Made by a program: the position numbers and the translations under genes. The notes below the pieces were generated by a model, which was not told where the DNA came from, searched no databases, and saw nothing but the letters and a program-made list of their open reading frames with translations. Below are positions 1 through 5,700 of a stretch of DNA of 5,991 bases, piece after piece (within the stretch, counting starts at the first letter, position 1; the number at the start of each line of letters is the position of its first letter). Source of the DNA: RUG14219 sp045538535 (GTDB lineage Bacteria; Cyanobacteriota; Vampirovibrionia; Gastranaerophilales; Gastranaerophilaceae); contig JAZSRN010000084.1 of assembly GCA_045538535.1 (NCBI GenBank), positions 1-5,991 of the forward strand, given 5' to 3'.

Positions 1-273
1 TGCCCGGTATGTGGCAAAGAGGTGTTCGAGGGCAAAAATTCTTACTACTGTTCCGGAATTAACAAAGATGATGAGAATAGTTGTAAGTTCGGTTTCGGTA
101 AAGAAATTGCCTCGAAAACAATTTCTCTTGCAAACGCAAAAACTCTGCTTTCAGAAAAGAAAACAGGATTGATTAAAGGCTTTAAATCAAATGCCGGGAA
201 AATTTTTGATGCTATGCTTGTTCTCGATGAGAACAACAAAGTAAATTTCCAATTTGAAAACAAGAAAAAATGA
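1..273 (+). CDS. topB: Type IA DNA topoisomerase (TopB-like), C-terminal end only
   Basis: The reading frame is open at the left edge, so only the last 90 codons are present. They match the C-terminal repeat found at the end of many type IA topoisomerases (Toprim_Crpt type). Four cysteines in a zinc-ribbon arrangement (CPVCG at the edge, C17, C28) are followed by CKFGFGKEIASK, then KTGLIKGFKSNAGKIFDA, and a closing strand rich in V and F (NKVNFQF). In the full-length family this zinc region lies behind the Toprim and catalytic domains and helps hold single-stranded DNA during strand passage. The catalytic part lies outside the window, so enzyme activity cannot be judged. The same repeat also occurs in other large proteins of Bacteroidota elements, so topoisomerase is the best rather than the only reading. 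The GTG at base 22 is an internal valine codon, not a start. The stop overlaps the next gene by ATGA. Confidence 0.75.
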   Translation, partial: CPVCGKEVFEGKNSYYCSGINKDDENSCKFGFGKEIASKTISLANAKTLLSEKKTGLIKGFKSNAGKIFDAMLVLDENNKVNFQFENKKK

Positions 274-545
274 GCAACTTAAACAAAGAAATAAAATCCA
301 TAGTTGAAAGAATTACTCATATATTTGCCGATGTCTCAAAATGTGAGTATAATGACAATATCTGTGTAAATACAATGCTGTTTGGACTACATATTACTGA
401 AATAGATAAAATAAGAAAATACTTGGATATTGAATACATCAATAACAACAAAGGTTATATACAGCTCATGGTTAAACCTTTGATAAAAAAGGAATATGAC
501 AGCGAAGATGACTTTTCCTTTGAAGAATTTTACAAGCAGGCATAA
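270..545 (+). CDS. Hypothetical protein, 91 residues, coupled to the topoisomerase gene
   Basis: The ATG overlaps the upstream stop as ATGA, so translation is probably coupled and the two genes share a transcript. The small soluble protein has no signal peptide or membrane segment. Its N-terminal half looks helical (MSNLNKEIKSIVERITHIFA) and contains two cysteines (residues 25 and 32). The C-terminal tail is very acidic and aromatic (YDSEDDFSFEEFYKQA). I do not recognise a family. The overlap is the main support that it is a real gene: it has no Shine-Dalgarno sequence of its own, as expected in Bacteroidota. A function in DNA processing beside the topoisomerase would be a guess from position only. 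The gene is followed within 16 bases by a strong hairpin. Confidence 0.65.
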   Translation: MSNLNKEIKSIVERITHIFADVSKCEYNDNICVNTMLFGLHITEIDKIRKYLDIEYINNNKGYIQLMVKPLIKKEYDSEDDFSFEEFYKQA

Positions 546-560
546 ATGAGTAAACAAAAA

Positions 561-587
561 AAAGAGTGTTCAGTTTGAACACTCTTT
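561..587. terminator. Bidirectional intrinsic terminator between convergent genes
   Basis: A perfect 12-bp inverted repeat (AAAGAGTGTTCA / TGAACACTCTTT) encloses a 3-base loop, GTT. It lies between the end of the plus-strand pair (stop at 543-545) and the end of the minus-strand hexapeptide gene (stop at 650-652). On the minus strand the hairpin is followed by an uninterrupted T tract (complement of the A run 556-563), a textbook terminator. On the plus strand the T tract is short, so termination in that direction may be weaker. Confidence 0.85.
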
Positions 588-649
588 AACCCTTAAAAAA
601 TAAGGCTAATTTCCATTATAAGTATAGCAAAGAAAATAAATAAAGATTA

Positions 650-1354
650 TTATTTATACAATTCTGTTTTGCCGTGAACAACATCATTACCTTTCGCCTC
701 AGCATTGCCAAAAATCCGGGCACGGAAATAAACTTTAGCATTCTCATCGACAACAGCATTTCCGCTGATTTGTGCCCGGTCAAAAACTCTTGCATATCCA
801 CTTACTTTTGCATTGCCGGAAATCACAGCCATTCCATAAATTAACACATCATCACAAACTATCACATTATCCAAAATTTTTGCCTCGCCCCTAATCCTCG
901 CCTTGCCTGTAATTAGAGCATTACCACCAATAAGAGCTTCTTCACTCAATCGTACCCCTCCGGATATCTTGGCATTGCCATATACAAATACCTTTCCGAA
1001 AATTTTACTCATACCTCCTACTATCGCATTTTCGGTTACTCTCGCCTTGTTACAAACCCAACCCTTTTCAATAATCCTTGCTTTGTCTCTTACTATTGCT
1101 TCATCGAAAACAATAGCAAAATCTTTTACTATTGCCTCATTGGCGATTTTTGCATCATCTTCAACTCTTGCCCCTCCCATCACAATAGCATCATCGTAAA
1201 TCCAACAATCTCCGTCTTGTGATAGATTATCTTCATTTTCTACCCAACCGCCCTTTTCTCCAGCTTTCACATCGGCAAAATCTTTCACTGCCTCAATTCG
1301 GTGCAAAACTACACCGTCAAGATTTCTTGTTTCTTTTGTTAATTTGTACTTCAT
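650..1354 (-). CDS. Hexapeptide-repeat left-handed beta-helix protein (YdcK-like)
   Basis: The first 55 residues form a cap (YKLTKETRNLDGVVLHRIEA, then GEKGGWVENEDNLSQDGDCW) of the kind seen in YdcK-like hexapeptide proteins. Residues 56-229 divide into 29 uninterrupted hexapeptides of the form A-[IVKR]-[IV]-x-[GDE]-[NDKE], for example AIVKDF, ARVTEN, AKISGG and AVISGN. At three hexapeptides per turn this gives a left-handed parallel beta-helix of nearly ten turns. Such folds form the body of many acyl- and nucleotidyltransferases. Here there is no loop excursion and no obvious catalytic histidine pattern, so an enzymatic role is not shown and a binding or structural role is equally possible. 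The protein has no signal peptide or membrane segment. The start follows leader copy A by a few bases and lacks a Shine-Dalgarno sequence. The gene ends about 60 bases before the bidirectional terminator. The fold is certain from the repeats; the function is unknown. Confidence 0.85.
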   Translation of the reverse strand: MKYKLTKETRNLDGVVLHRIEAVKDFADVKAGEKGGWVENEDNLSQDGDCWIYDDAIVMGGARVEDDAKIANEAIVKDFAIVFDEAIVRDKARIIEKGWVCNKARVTENAIVGGMSKIFGKVFVYGNAKISGGVRLSEEALIGGNALITGKARIRGEAKILDNVIVCDDVLIYGMAVISGNAKVSGYARVFDRAQISGNAVVDENAKVYFRARIFGNAEAKGNDVVHGKTELYK

Positions 1355-1357
1355 ATA

Positions 1358-1408
1358 AAAAACTACCCATGCCTTTGGGATTTTTTAGGGTATCTGGCAC
1401 ACCCGAAT
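1358..1408 (-). promoter_or_regulatory. Structured 5' leader, copy A, before the hexapeptide gene
   Basis: Read on the minus strand, hairpin 1 is GGGT / ACCC (1401-1404 with 1388-1391) with a 9-base loop. Hairpin 2 is CCCA / TGGG (1376-1379 with 1366-1369) with the loop AAGGCA. The two loops contain perfect complements, TGCC (1396-1399) and GGCA (1370-1373), so they could kiss. The ACCC arm of hairpin 1 can instead pair with the 3' GGGTA, giving a competing fold. The element ends in an A/T stretch directly before the ATG. A nearly identical copy stands before the 130-residue gene, differing only in the linker between the hairpins. The duplication is seen directly; its role as a cis-acting RNA is inferred, and a protein operator is an alternative. 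Confidence 0.6.
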
Positions 1409-1414
1409 TAAACA

Positions 1415-1497
1415 TTAAAATTTTTTCGCACTGCATTTGTTACACCAATGTCTAATCCTCCACGCATAACACATTCAAGGAAAATTTGCTTTAATTT
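1415..1497 (-). other. Upstream part of the long untranslated region of the hexapeptide gene, no clear gene
   Basis: This stretch separates a Bacteroidota-like -7 box (1499-1506) from leader copy A. If that promoter is used, the transcript carries it as upstream untranslated RNA. It holds two 19-codon open frames in different registers. One, at 1415-1474, contains a CNKC motif and ends at the edge of the leader. Neither is long enough to support as a gene. No convincing hairpin was seen. Confidence 0.35.
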
Positions 1498-1498
1498 G

Positions 1499-1527
1499 CA
1501 AAGATAAAAAAATAGCATCATCACAAA
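1499..1527 (-). promoter_or_regulatory. Candidate Bacteroidota promoter for the hexapeptide gene
   Basis: On the minus strand a perfect TAnnTTTG box (TATCTTTG, 1499-1506) is preceded after 17 bases by TTTG (1524-1527), close to the -33/-7 pattern of Bacteroidota primary promoters. The start point would be near base 1492, giving a leader of about 140 bases that includes leader copy A. The sequence just upstream of leader A (AATGTTTA with no TTTG at the right distance) is a weaker alternative. The promoter lies partly inside the hexapeptide-gene remnant. Confidence 0.45.
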
Positions 1528-1553
1528 TCCAACAATTACCGGTTTGTCAAAGT
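1508..1553 (-). pseudogene. Decayed remnant of a second hexapeptide-family gene
   Basis: The minus strand reads K-L-stop-QTGNCWICDDAI, against NLSQDGDCWIYDDAI at residues 43-57 of the intact hexapeptide protein. At DNA level, bases 1511-1547 align with 1184-1220 without gaps at roughly 80 percent identity, including two unbroken 12-base blocks. The serine codon has become TGA, and similarity ends abruptly on both sides. This is best explained as a fragment of a former paralogue left between the two genes. It begins about 14 bases beyond the stop of the 130-residue gene. It is too short to be more than a relic, and whether it comes from duplication or from recombination cannot be decided from one sequence. 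Confidence 0.55.
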
Positions 1554-1559
1554 TTTTGT

Positions 1560-1579
1560 GGGAGGGTTTAGCCCCTCCC
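1560..1579 (-). terminator. GC-rich hairpin over the stop codon of the 130-residue gene
   Basis: On the minus strand GGGAGGG and CCCTCCC form a 7-bp stem around a 6-base loop that contains the first two bases of the TAA stop. The last three sense codons (Gly-Arg-Gly) form the 5' arm. No proper T tract follows (ACAAAAACTTT), so it may be a weak terminator, an RNA 3'-end stabiliser, or no more than glycine-codon composition. It is the only strongly GC-rich hairpin in this AT-rich module. Confidence 0.35.
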
Positions 1580-1960
1580 GGTATTTAAAAATAACGTAAT
1601 AAATTGTTTATCCTCTTCCCAAAGAGGCAAATTCATTTCCATTTTGCGAATAACTACTTGTTTTTTACCTATCAACTTGATTGCTTGATTGTAGCAATCT
1701 GTATCATCATAGACACATGCCTTTCCAATCAAAAAGTCTGCAAGTTCAACCAATTTAGTTTGACTATCTTTGCATTGCAATTGGTAGTTAACTGCAGTAA
1801 CGTGTAGCGAACGCATAATATTACTTGCTCCGTACAGTTTAAAGTCATTGCAAAACTCGTCCATGTCAAGTGTTGTATTCAAATACAAATCGTGAATGTA
1901 ATCAAATTCTTCTTGTGTTGTGGTCAAACCTGTACGAACTTCAAATTCTTTCTGTATCAT
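1568..1960 (-). CDS. Hypothetical protein, 130 residues, behind leader copy B
   Basis: The opening MIQKEFEVRTGLTTTQEEFDY, followed by IHDLYLNTTLDMDEFCNDF, resembles small uncharacterised proteins common in Bacteroidota phages and elements, which start with an FExRTG...EEF/Y...DxDEFC pattern. That is a recollection of a pattern, not a database result. The protein is probably all-helical, soluble and acidic at the N-terminus. Four cysteines (residues 38, 63, 82 and 89) do not make a clear metal site. A basic stretch, IKLIGKKQVVIRKMEM, lies at about residues 94-109. The ATG directly follows leader copy B with no Shine-Dalgarno sequence. The gene has the same orientation as the hexapeptide gene and a shared type of leader, which suggests common control though the proteins are unrelated. 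Function unknown. Confidence 0.7.
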   Translation of the reverse strand: MIQKEFEVRTGLTTTQEEFDYIHDLYLNTTLDMDEFCNDFKLYGASNIMRSLHVTAVNYQLQCKDSQTKLVELADFLIGKACVYDDTDCYNQAIKLIGKKQVVIRKMEMNLPLWEEDKQFITLFLNTGRG

Positions 1961-2012
1961 AAAAACTACCCATGCCTTTGGGACTTGTTTAGGGTATCTG
2001 GCACACCCGAAT
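1961..2012 (-). promoter_or_regulatory. Structured 5' leader, copy B, before the 130-residue gene
   Basis: This is the second copy of the leader. The A-rich segment next to the ATG, both hairpins and both loops are identical to copy A. Only the linker differs (CTTGTTT against TTTTTT on the plus strand, with one base of length change). The hairpin arms are GGGT / ACCC (2005-2008 with 1992-1995) and CCCA / TGGG (1979-1982 with 1969-1972), with loop complements at 2000-2003 and 1973-1976. The promoter boxes just upstream put the transcription start at or close to the first hairpin, so the transcript would begin with this fold and reach the ATG after about 50 bases. A regulatory RNA is inferred, not shown. 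Confidence 0.6.
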
Positions 2013-2042
2013 AAAACATAAATTTAATTTTTTACTAACAAA
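2013..2042 (-). promoter_or_regulatory. Candidate Bacteroidota promoter for the 130-residue gene
   Basis: On the minus strand TTTG (2039-2042) is followed after 18 bases by TATGTTTT (2013-2020), one mismatch from TAnnTTTG. The boxes directly abut leader copy B, so the start point would fall at or near the CGGG that opens the first hairpin. This gives a compact promoter-leader-ATG unit. Confidence 0.5.
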
Positions 2043-2448
2043 CCCGATTTATTTTTTTCTCCCTTATATTTTAATTTCTTTCAGGAGAAATTCTAAATCA
2101 AGTAAGTCAAAGAACGCTGTAATCCGCTGATTACATTGCTTTAAATATGTAGCGATAGAGAGATAAGACAAGGGAAAAAGAAATAAAAATTCAGCTTTAG
2201 CATTAGATTTTTTTTCTTTTTTGCATTTCACCCTTGACGTTCTATCAAGCGAACTACATTTGCAATGAAATCACGAATTGCAGCGTTTGATCTGCTTCGA
2301 TGAATTTCGACATGGATTAAATAAAAAAACACCAACTTCAAAAACAATAGATTAGAAATAATAATGTATATTTGAGAACATTTAAGATTTTTTTTTCATA
2401 AATCTAAGCCTTAACTTTCTACCTGCTCATAAAGTAAAACTAAACGAA
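2043..2448. other. Non-coding AT-rich region without a recognisable gene
   Basis: No frame of useful length exists on either strand. Two modest inverted repeats are visible: TGTAATC / GATTACA at 2118-2135 (7-bp stem, 4-base loop), and an imperfect hairpin at 2271-2303 built from CGAA...TTCG and GCAG...CTGC. The central part (about 2220-2320) is less AT-rich than its flanks and could be an old coding or recombination remnant, but I recognise no homology. It separates the cargo-like genes from the end of the mobilization operon. Confidence 0.4.
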
Positions 2449-2488
2449 AAAAAGATAGTGAATAACTTGCGTTAAACACTACCTTTTT
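2449..2488. terminator. Long symmetrical hairpin with T tracts on both strands
   Basis: The arms are AAAAAG-A-TAGTG and CACTA-C-CTTTTT with one mismatch. Inside, TAAC / GTTA close a TTGC tetraloop after a symmetrical AA/AA internal loop. The T run leaving the stem is long on the minus strand (complement of the A run ending at 2453) and present on the plus strand (CTTTTTCTT). It can stop transcription in both directions and would act as a second stop behind the relaxase gene. Confidence 0.6.
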
Positions 2489-2514
2489 CTTGTAAATTTA
2501 ATTGACGCCTTCTC

Positions 2515-2549
2515 AACAAAAAGCATGTACAAAAATACAACTTTTTGTT
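2515..2549 (-). terminator. Terminator of the mobilization operon
   Basis: A perfect 9-bp inverted repeat (AACAAAAAG / CTTTTTGTT) with an inner TGTA / TACA stem lies 14 bases beyond the relaxase stop. On the minus strand the 3' arm is itself T-rich, as in many intrinsic terminators. The next hairpin (2449-2488) follows 26 bases further on, so the two work in series. Confidence 0.6.
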
Positions 2550-2562
2550 TAATTTGCAAAAC

Positions 2563-5241
2563 CTACTTTGCCTTTGTACTCTTTGTTACTATATTCTTAA
2601 CGCTTACTGCCGAATCATTACCACTTATCTTCAATAGCAATTGCTTCAAATCATTAACTTCTTCTTTGACATCTTTGCGCTTGGTAACTCCTTGCATCGG
2701 AGTAATATTTACATTGCTTGTAGATGTCGGCTCAATGCCTGTTCCTTTGTATGATGAAACCTTGTTGATCATTGACCGATAATTTACTTCGCCTCCAACT
2801 CCAATGTCTTTCCGTAAACTTATCTCTAACGACTTGTTTATCTTTCCAACTCCAACCAATATCCTCTCTACCGACTTCCTATCGTCCTTATCCATGGCAA
2901 TCGCCAACTTGGATATGACACGAAGTTTTTGCGATGGATAACCAGATTGGCTCCAAATGGCTGAATTTAATTTCGTTTGATACACAATATCATAGTTGCT
3001 GCTTCGCAATCTATCAACTATCTTAACCGGTAACTCAACAAAGTTTTTCTTGTCAGTGTGAATATTTCCTACAAGATACGTCCTATTGCCATCCTTTAAT
3101 GCCGGAACTATTACCATTCCTCGATATGTGAGATTCGTGACAAAATCACTAAGCGAACGCATTGAATACGCCTCACATAATGATTTGCTCTGATCCTCAT
3201 TCATCTTCTTCTCTATTTTAGACAAATCCGACTTCGATAAATATTGATTAAATACAACCAAACTATTCGACATATCCGACAAATTGAGTTTGTCTATCGT
3301 TCCGGTAACAACCGCTTTGAAGATGTCTTTCTGCATCTTCGTAAACGGCTTGACTTCATCGCCGGTAAGCTCCGCTCCCTTTTGCGGTAACAACATCGGA
3401 ACAAATGGATTCAATTTTACCGCCTGCGGATAATCAATCATCGGCAACGCTACCTCTTGCCATGTGTGTGCGTATGACCTGTTTTTTGTACTTACAAAAT
3501 ATAAATTATCACCCTTTTTCTCAACATCAATTCCATTCCTTGACAAAAATTCCACTCTCTTTTCAGGTGCAATTTTTTCCGCAAGACGTACCATTAATTG
3601 CGTGTTTACACGATTATATCGTACCTCCTTATCTACTATTTCCGACAATAAACTTCGCTTTTCATTAATGAATTTGTCAATGTAAGCATTTGCCATTGCT
3701 TCCGGCAAATCCAATCTCTTAGTGAAATCAACTCTATGCGAAGATAAATTCTTTATCAAATCACTCTCAAAATAGTATTTATCCTTGCGAATTTCATTGT
3801 AAACCTTACGAAGTATGGAATTAATACTCTTATCCTCTTTGAGCGATTTAGTATAGTTTTTCTTAATCGTCCGCTCTAAAGCGTTCTTGGTATATGCCTT
3901 GCCTAATGCAGATCCCGGAACAATGTGACGGAAAATCTTCCCATCTTCATTCATCAATGCAAACCGACACCCCTTGAACTTGCGTATCGGATCATCTACC
4001 TCTATCATCTTAACTCCTGCTTTCATCAATTCCGTTTTAAGTTCTCCCAAATCCTTACATGCAGTCTTGGATAAAACTTCTTCTACCTTTGATTTAATGA
4101 TACTTATCACCTCTCCCTTGCTAATTTCCGGCTTAACAGGTTGCTTTTCATCAGACGAAGCCTTTACTTCCAACTTATTTTCAAGTCGCTTAATTATGTT
4201 GCCGGCTGAATACTCTTTGCCAAGATCACTGCCCTTGAATATGTGACCCGATACATTGTCGATAAATGACAGTCCGCTAATGCTCCCTGTCTCCGCCTGA
4301 AAAATATTCATACATATCTTTCTTTTCGCTAACTCATCCTTTACATCTGATATGCTCTTGGCTGTGTTCTGGGGCGATAATACATTATCTATCTCCTTGC
4401 GCAAATCATGTATAATGTCTTTTGAAGCATATTCTGAACGCTTTTCAGCATATTTAAAACGAGCCTCTAATGCAGATAAAATATGCTGCATCTGCTCCGA
4501 TTTGTCGAAAAACAAATCCCTCGGTGTAAACTTGTCTCCTACTCTGTTGGTATATGTAACCTCTCGATCATTTACCTCTGCCTTGATGCCAAACTGCGCA
4601 AGAACTCGGTTAAAACTGTTCAGCTCCTTGGCAAGGTAATGATCCTTGACATATCGAATCACATAAGCAACCCTCTTGGCTTCGCCTTTCTTGGTTGCTC
4701 GCTCTTCCTCATATCGCTTGATGACATCTTTGTCATTTATCGACTGATTATTGCGCTTCTGCGCTAATGTCGTCCGCTCATTCTCATTCAATAACTTGTA
4801 CTTCTCTTCCAATTTCTTCCTAACTGAATTACTCTTGTAATGCTCAAAATCAGAAGAAATCTTCTTCCCGGTCTCATCTATGCGTACACTGACAATATGC
4901 ACATGAGTGCGGTCAGTATCTTCATGCTTGATAATGACAAACGGCTGATTCTCATATCCCATTTGAGCCATGTAATCCTTGGCTATCTCCCTGTAATCAT
5001 CATCACTCAATACATTGCTCTCGTCCGGATGAGGATTTATTGAACAAGCAAAAACAGGGTTCTTAACCCGACCGTTTTTTGCTATTAATGCCTCCATTGC
5101 ATACTGCAATGAGTTCATATCATTGCCGTAAAAATCACTTTCAGTGGAATACAAAACCGATGCCTCTTGCTTGTCAACTTTGGATAAATTGTAAGCAAGA
5201 ATACCGCCAACGCTTGTTCCGGATGTGATTTTTACTACCAT
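2563..5241 (-). CDS. mobB: MOBP-type relaxase (MobB-like), 892 residues
   Basis: The relaxase nicks oriT, stays covalently bound to the 5' end and leads the strand into the recipient. The N-terminal domain (about 1-150) carries the expected motifs: a G-x-L-A-Y17-N segment with the likely catalytic tyrosine, SINPHPDE at 68-74, and the metal-binding motif HEDTDRTHVH (106-115) followed by IVSVRID. Behind it come three divergent copies of a small domain of the type common in relaxases: about 190-250 (FNRVLAQFGIKAEV), 275-355 (ending KGSDLGKEYS) and 376-462 (ending PGSALGKAYT). Residues 470-892 are not recognised; they include a lysine-rich helical stretch and a Ser/Lys-rich tail. The protein is about twice the length of many small Bacteroides MobB proteins. 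Its ATG overlaps the stop of the accessory gene as TAATG, so translation is coupled. No coupling protein or secretion gene is in view, so transfer would need helpers. Confidence 0.9.
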   Translation of the reverse strand: MVVKITSGTSVGGILAYNLSKVDKQEASVLYSTESDFYGNDMNSLQYAMEALIAKNGRVKNPVFACSINPHPDESNVLSDDDYREIAKDYMAQMGYENQPFVIIKHEDTDRTHVHIVSVRIDETGKKISSDFEHYKSNSVRKKLEEKYKLLNENERTTLAQKRNNQSINDKDVIKRYEEERATKKGEAKRVAYVIRYVKDHYLAKELNSFNRVLAQFGIKAEVNDREVTYTNRVGDKFTPRDLFFDKSEQMQHILSALEARFKYAEKRSEYASKDIIHDLRKEIDNVLSPQNTAKSISDVKDELAKRKICMNIFQAETGSISGLSFIDNVSGHIFKGSDLGKEYSAGNIIKRLENKLEVKASSDEKQPVKPEISKGEVISIIKSKVEEVLSKTACKDLGELKTELMKAGVKMIEVDDPIRKFKGCRFALMNEDGKIFRHIVPGSALGKAYTKNALERTIKKNYTKSLKEDKSINSILRKVYNEIRKDKYYFESDLIKNLSSHRVDFTKRLDLPEAMANAYIDKFINEKRSLLSEIVDKEVRYNRVNTQLMVRLAEKIAPEKRVEFLSRNGIDVEKKGDNLYFVSTKNRSYAHTWQEVALPMIDYPQAVKLNPFVPMLLPQKGAELTGDEVKPFTKMQKDIFKAVVTGTIDKLNLSDMSNSLVVFNQYLSKSDLSKIEKKMNEDQSKSLCEAYSMRSLSDFVTNLTYRGMVIVPALKDGNRTYLVGNIHTDKKNFVELPVKIVDRLRSSNYDIVYQTKLNSAIWSQSGYPSQKLRVISKLAIAMDKDDRKSVERILVGVGKINKSLEISLRKDIGVGGEVNYRSMINKVSSYKGTGIEPTSTSNVNITPMQGVTKRKDVKEEVNDLKQLLLKISGNDSAVSVKNIVTKSTKAK

Positions 5242-5672
5242 TATTTATTAATTTCTTTTTCGATTTCCTTTGTTAAAACACTTGAATATTCTTCATATAA
5301 CGATTTTATCTTCGTTAATTCATCCATCAAATTCCCTAAACTATACCCAAGTATAGTATTTTCTTCTACACCTAAAGTGTGAATTTTGGTTGCAACTTGA
5401 TTGATGTTTACTCCAATCTTGTTCGTTTCAACTCTCAATTTTTTAAGTTCTGAATATGTATCAAATGTGATTACATTCTGTTTTTTTACTCCGGGCTTAC
5501 TCCTGACAAGAGACAAAATATATTCTACTTTTGATAAAAATGCCGATTTAACGAAATTTTCTTCAAAATAGTTCCACTCTTCTTCCGTGAAACGGAAAGT
5601 CTTTTTCACAATTTTGTTGTTCTGTCCACGAGGACGTCCCAAATTCGACTTCGGAGAATTTGCACCTTTCAT
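5241..5672 (-). CDS. mobA: MobC-family / RHH mobilization accessory protein
   Basis: This 143-residue protein would bind near oriT and help the relaxase form the relaxosome. It starts with a basic segment containing an AT-hook-like GRPRG (12-16). A region that fits a ribbon-helix-helix fold follows (strand KKTFRFTEEEW, 23-33, then two helices to about 57). The MobC-type motif TNKIGVNINQVATKI lies at 83-97, and the C-terminus is helical. Bacteroidales papers usually call this partner MobA and the relaxase MobB; the family name elsewhere is MobC. It is the first gene of the operon and shares one base with the relaxase gene (TAATG). Its start is immediately preceded by a perfect 10-bp AT-rich inverted repeat, a plausible site for autoregulation by an RHH protein. 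No Shine-Dalgarno sequence is present. Confidence 0.85.
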   Translation of the reverse strand: MKGANSPKSNLGRPRGQNNKIVKKTFRFTEEEWNYFEENFVKSAFLSKVEYILSLVRSKPGVKKQNVITFDTYSELKKLRVETNKIGVNINQVATKIHTLGVEENTILGYSLGNLMDELTKIKSLYEEYSSVLTKEIEKEINK

Positions 5673-5698
5673 AAATTTAAAATATGTGTTTTAAATTT
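5673..5698. promoter_or_regulatory. Perfect AT-only inverted repeat abutting the mobilization start codon
   Basis: AAATTTAAAA and TTTTAAATTT form a perfect 10-bp inverted repeat around TATGTG. It touches the start codon of the accessory gene and lies within the expected untranslated leader. It could be an operator for the RHH accessory protein, part of oriT, or an RNA hairpin controlling access to the start. The symmetry is seen; the role is inferred. Confidence 0.5.
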
Positions 5699-5700
5699 TG

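Noticed and set aside
903..1199. Plus-strand open frame of 98 codons opposite the hexapeptide gene
   Set aside because: It is the antisense shadow of a repetitive coding sequence, with a low-complexity product of Pro, Leu, Ser and Ala. The minus-strand frame has clear hexapeptide periodicity.
1415..1474. Minus-strand 19-codon frame with a CNKC zinc-finger-like motif
   Set aside because: It is bounded by a stop directly before its ATG and is too short. A second overlapping frame of equal length exists in the same place, so chance is the simpler explanation.
1430..1475. Integron-like recombination site suggested by GTTACACC...GCATAAC
   Set aside because: The bases do not fit the RYYYAAC and GTTRRRY boxes or their order, and no integrase is in view.
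1961..2012. Assignment of the leader to a known compact riboswitch class
   Set aside because: The hairpin loops lack the signature bases of the mini-ykkC, preQ1 and SAM classes as far as I can recall, so I kept it as an unassigned element.
2043..2448. Possible degraded gene or second oriT in the non-coding region
   Set aside because: No frame shows recognisable protein similarity, and the two inverted repeats are short enough to arise by chance.
2525..2782. Plus-strand 85-codon frame with hydrophobic stretches
   Set aside because: It lies mostly opposite the relaxase C-terminus and starts inside the terminator hairpin; it is a shadow frame.
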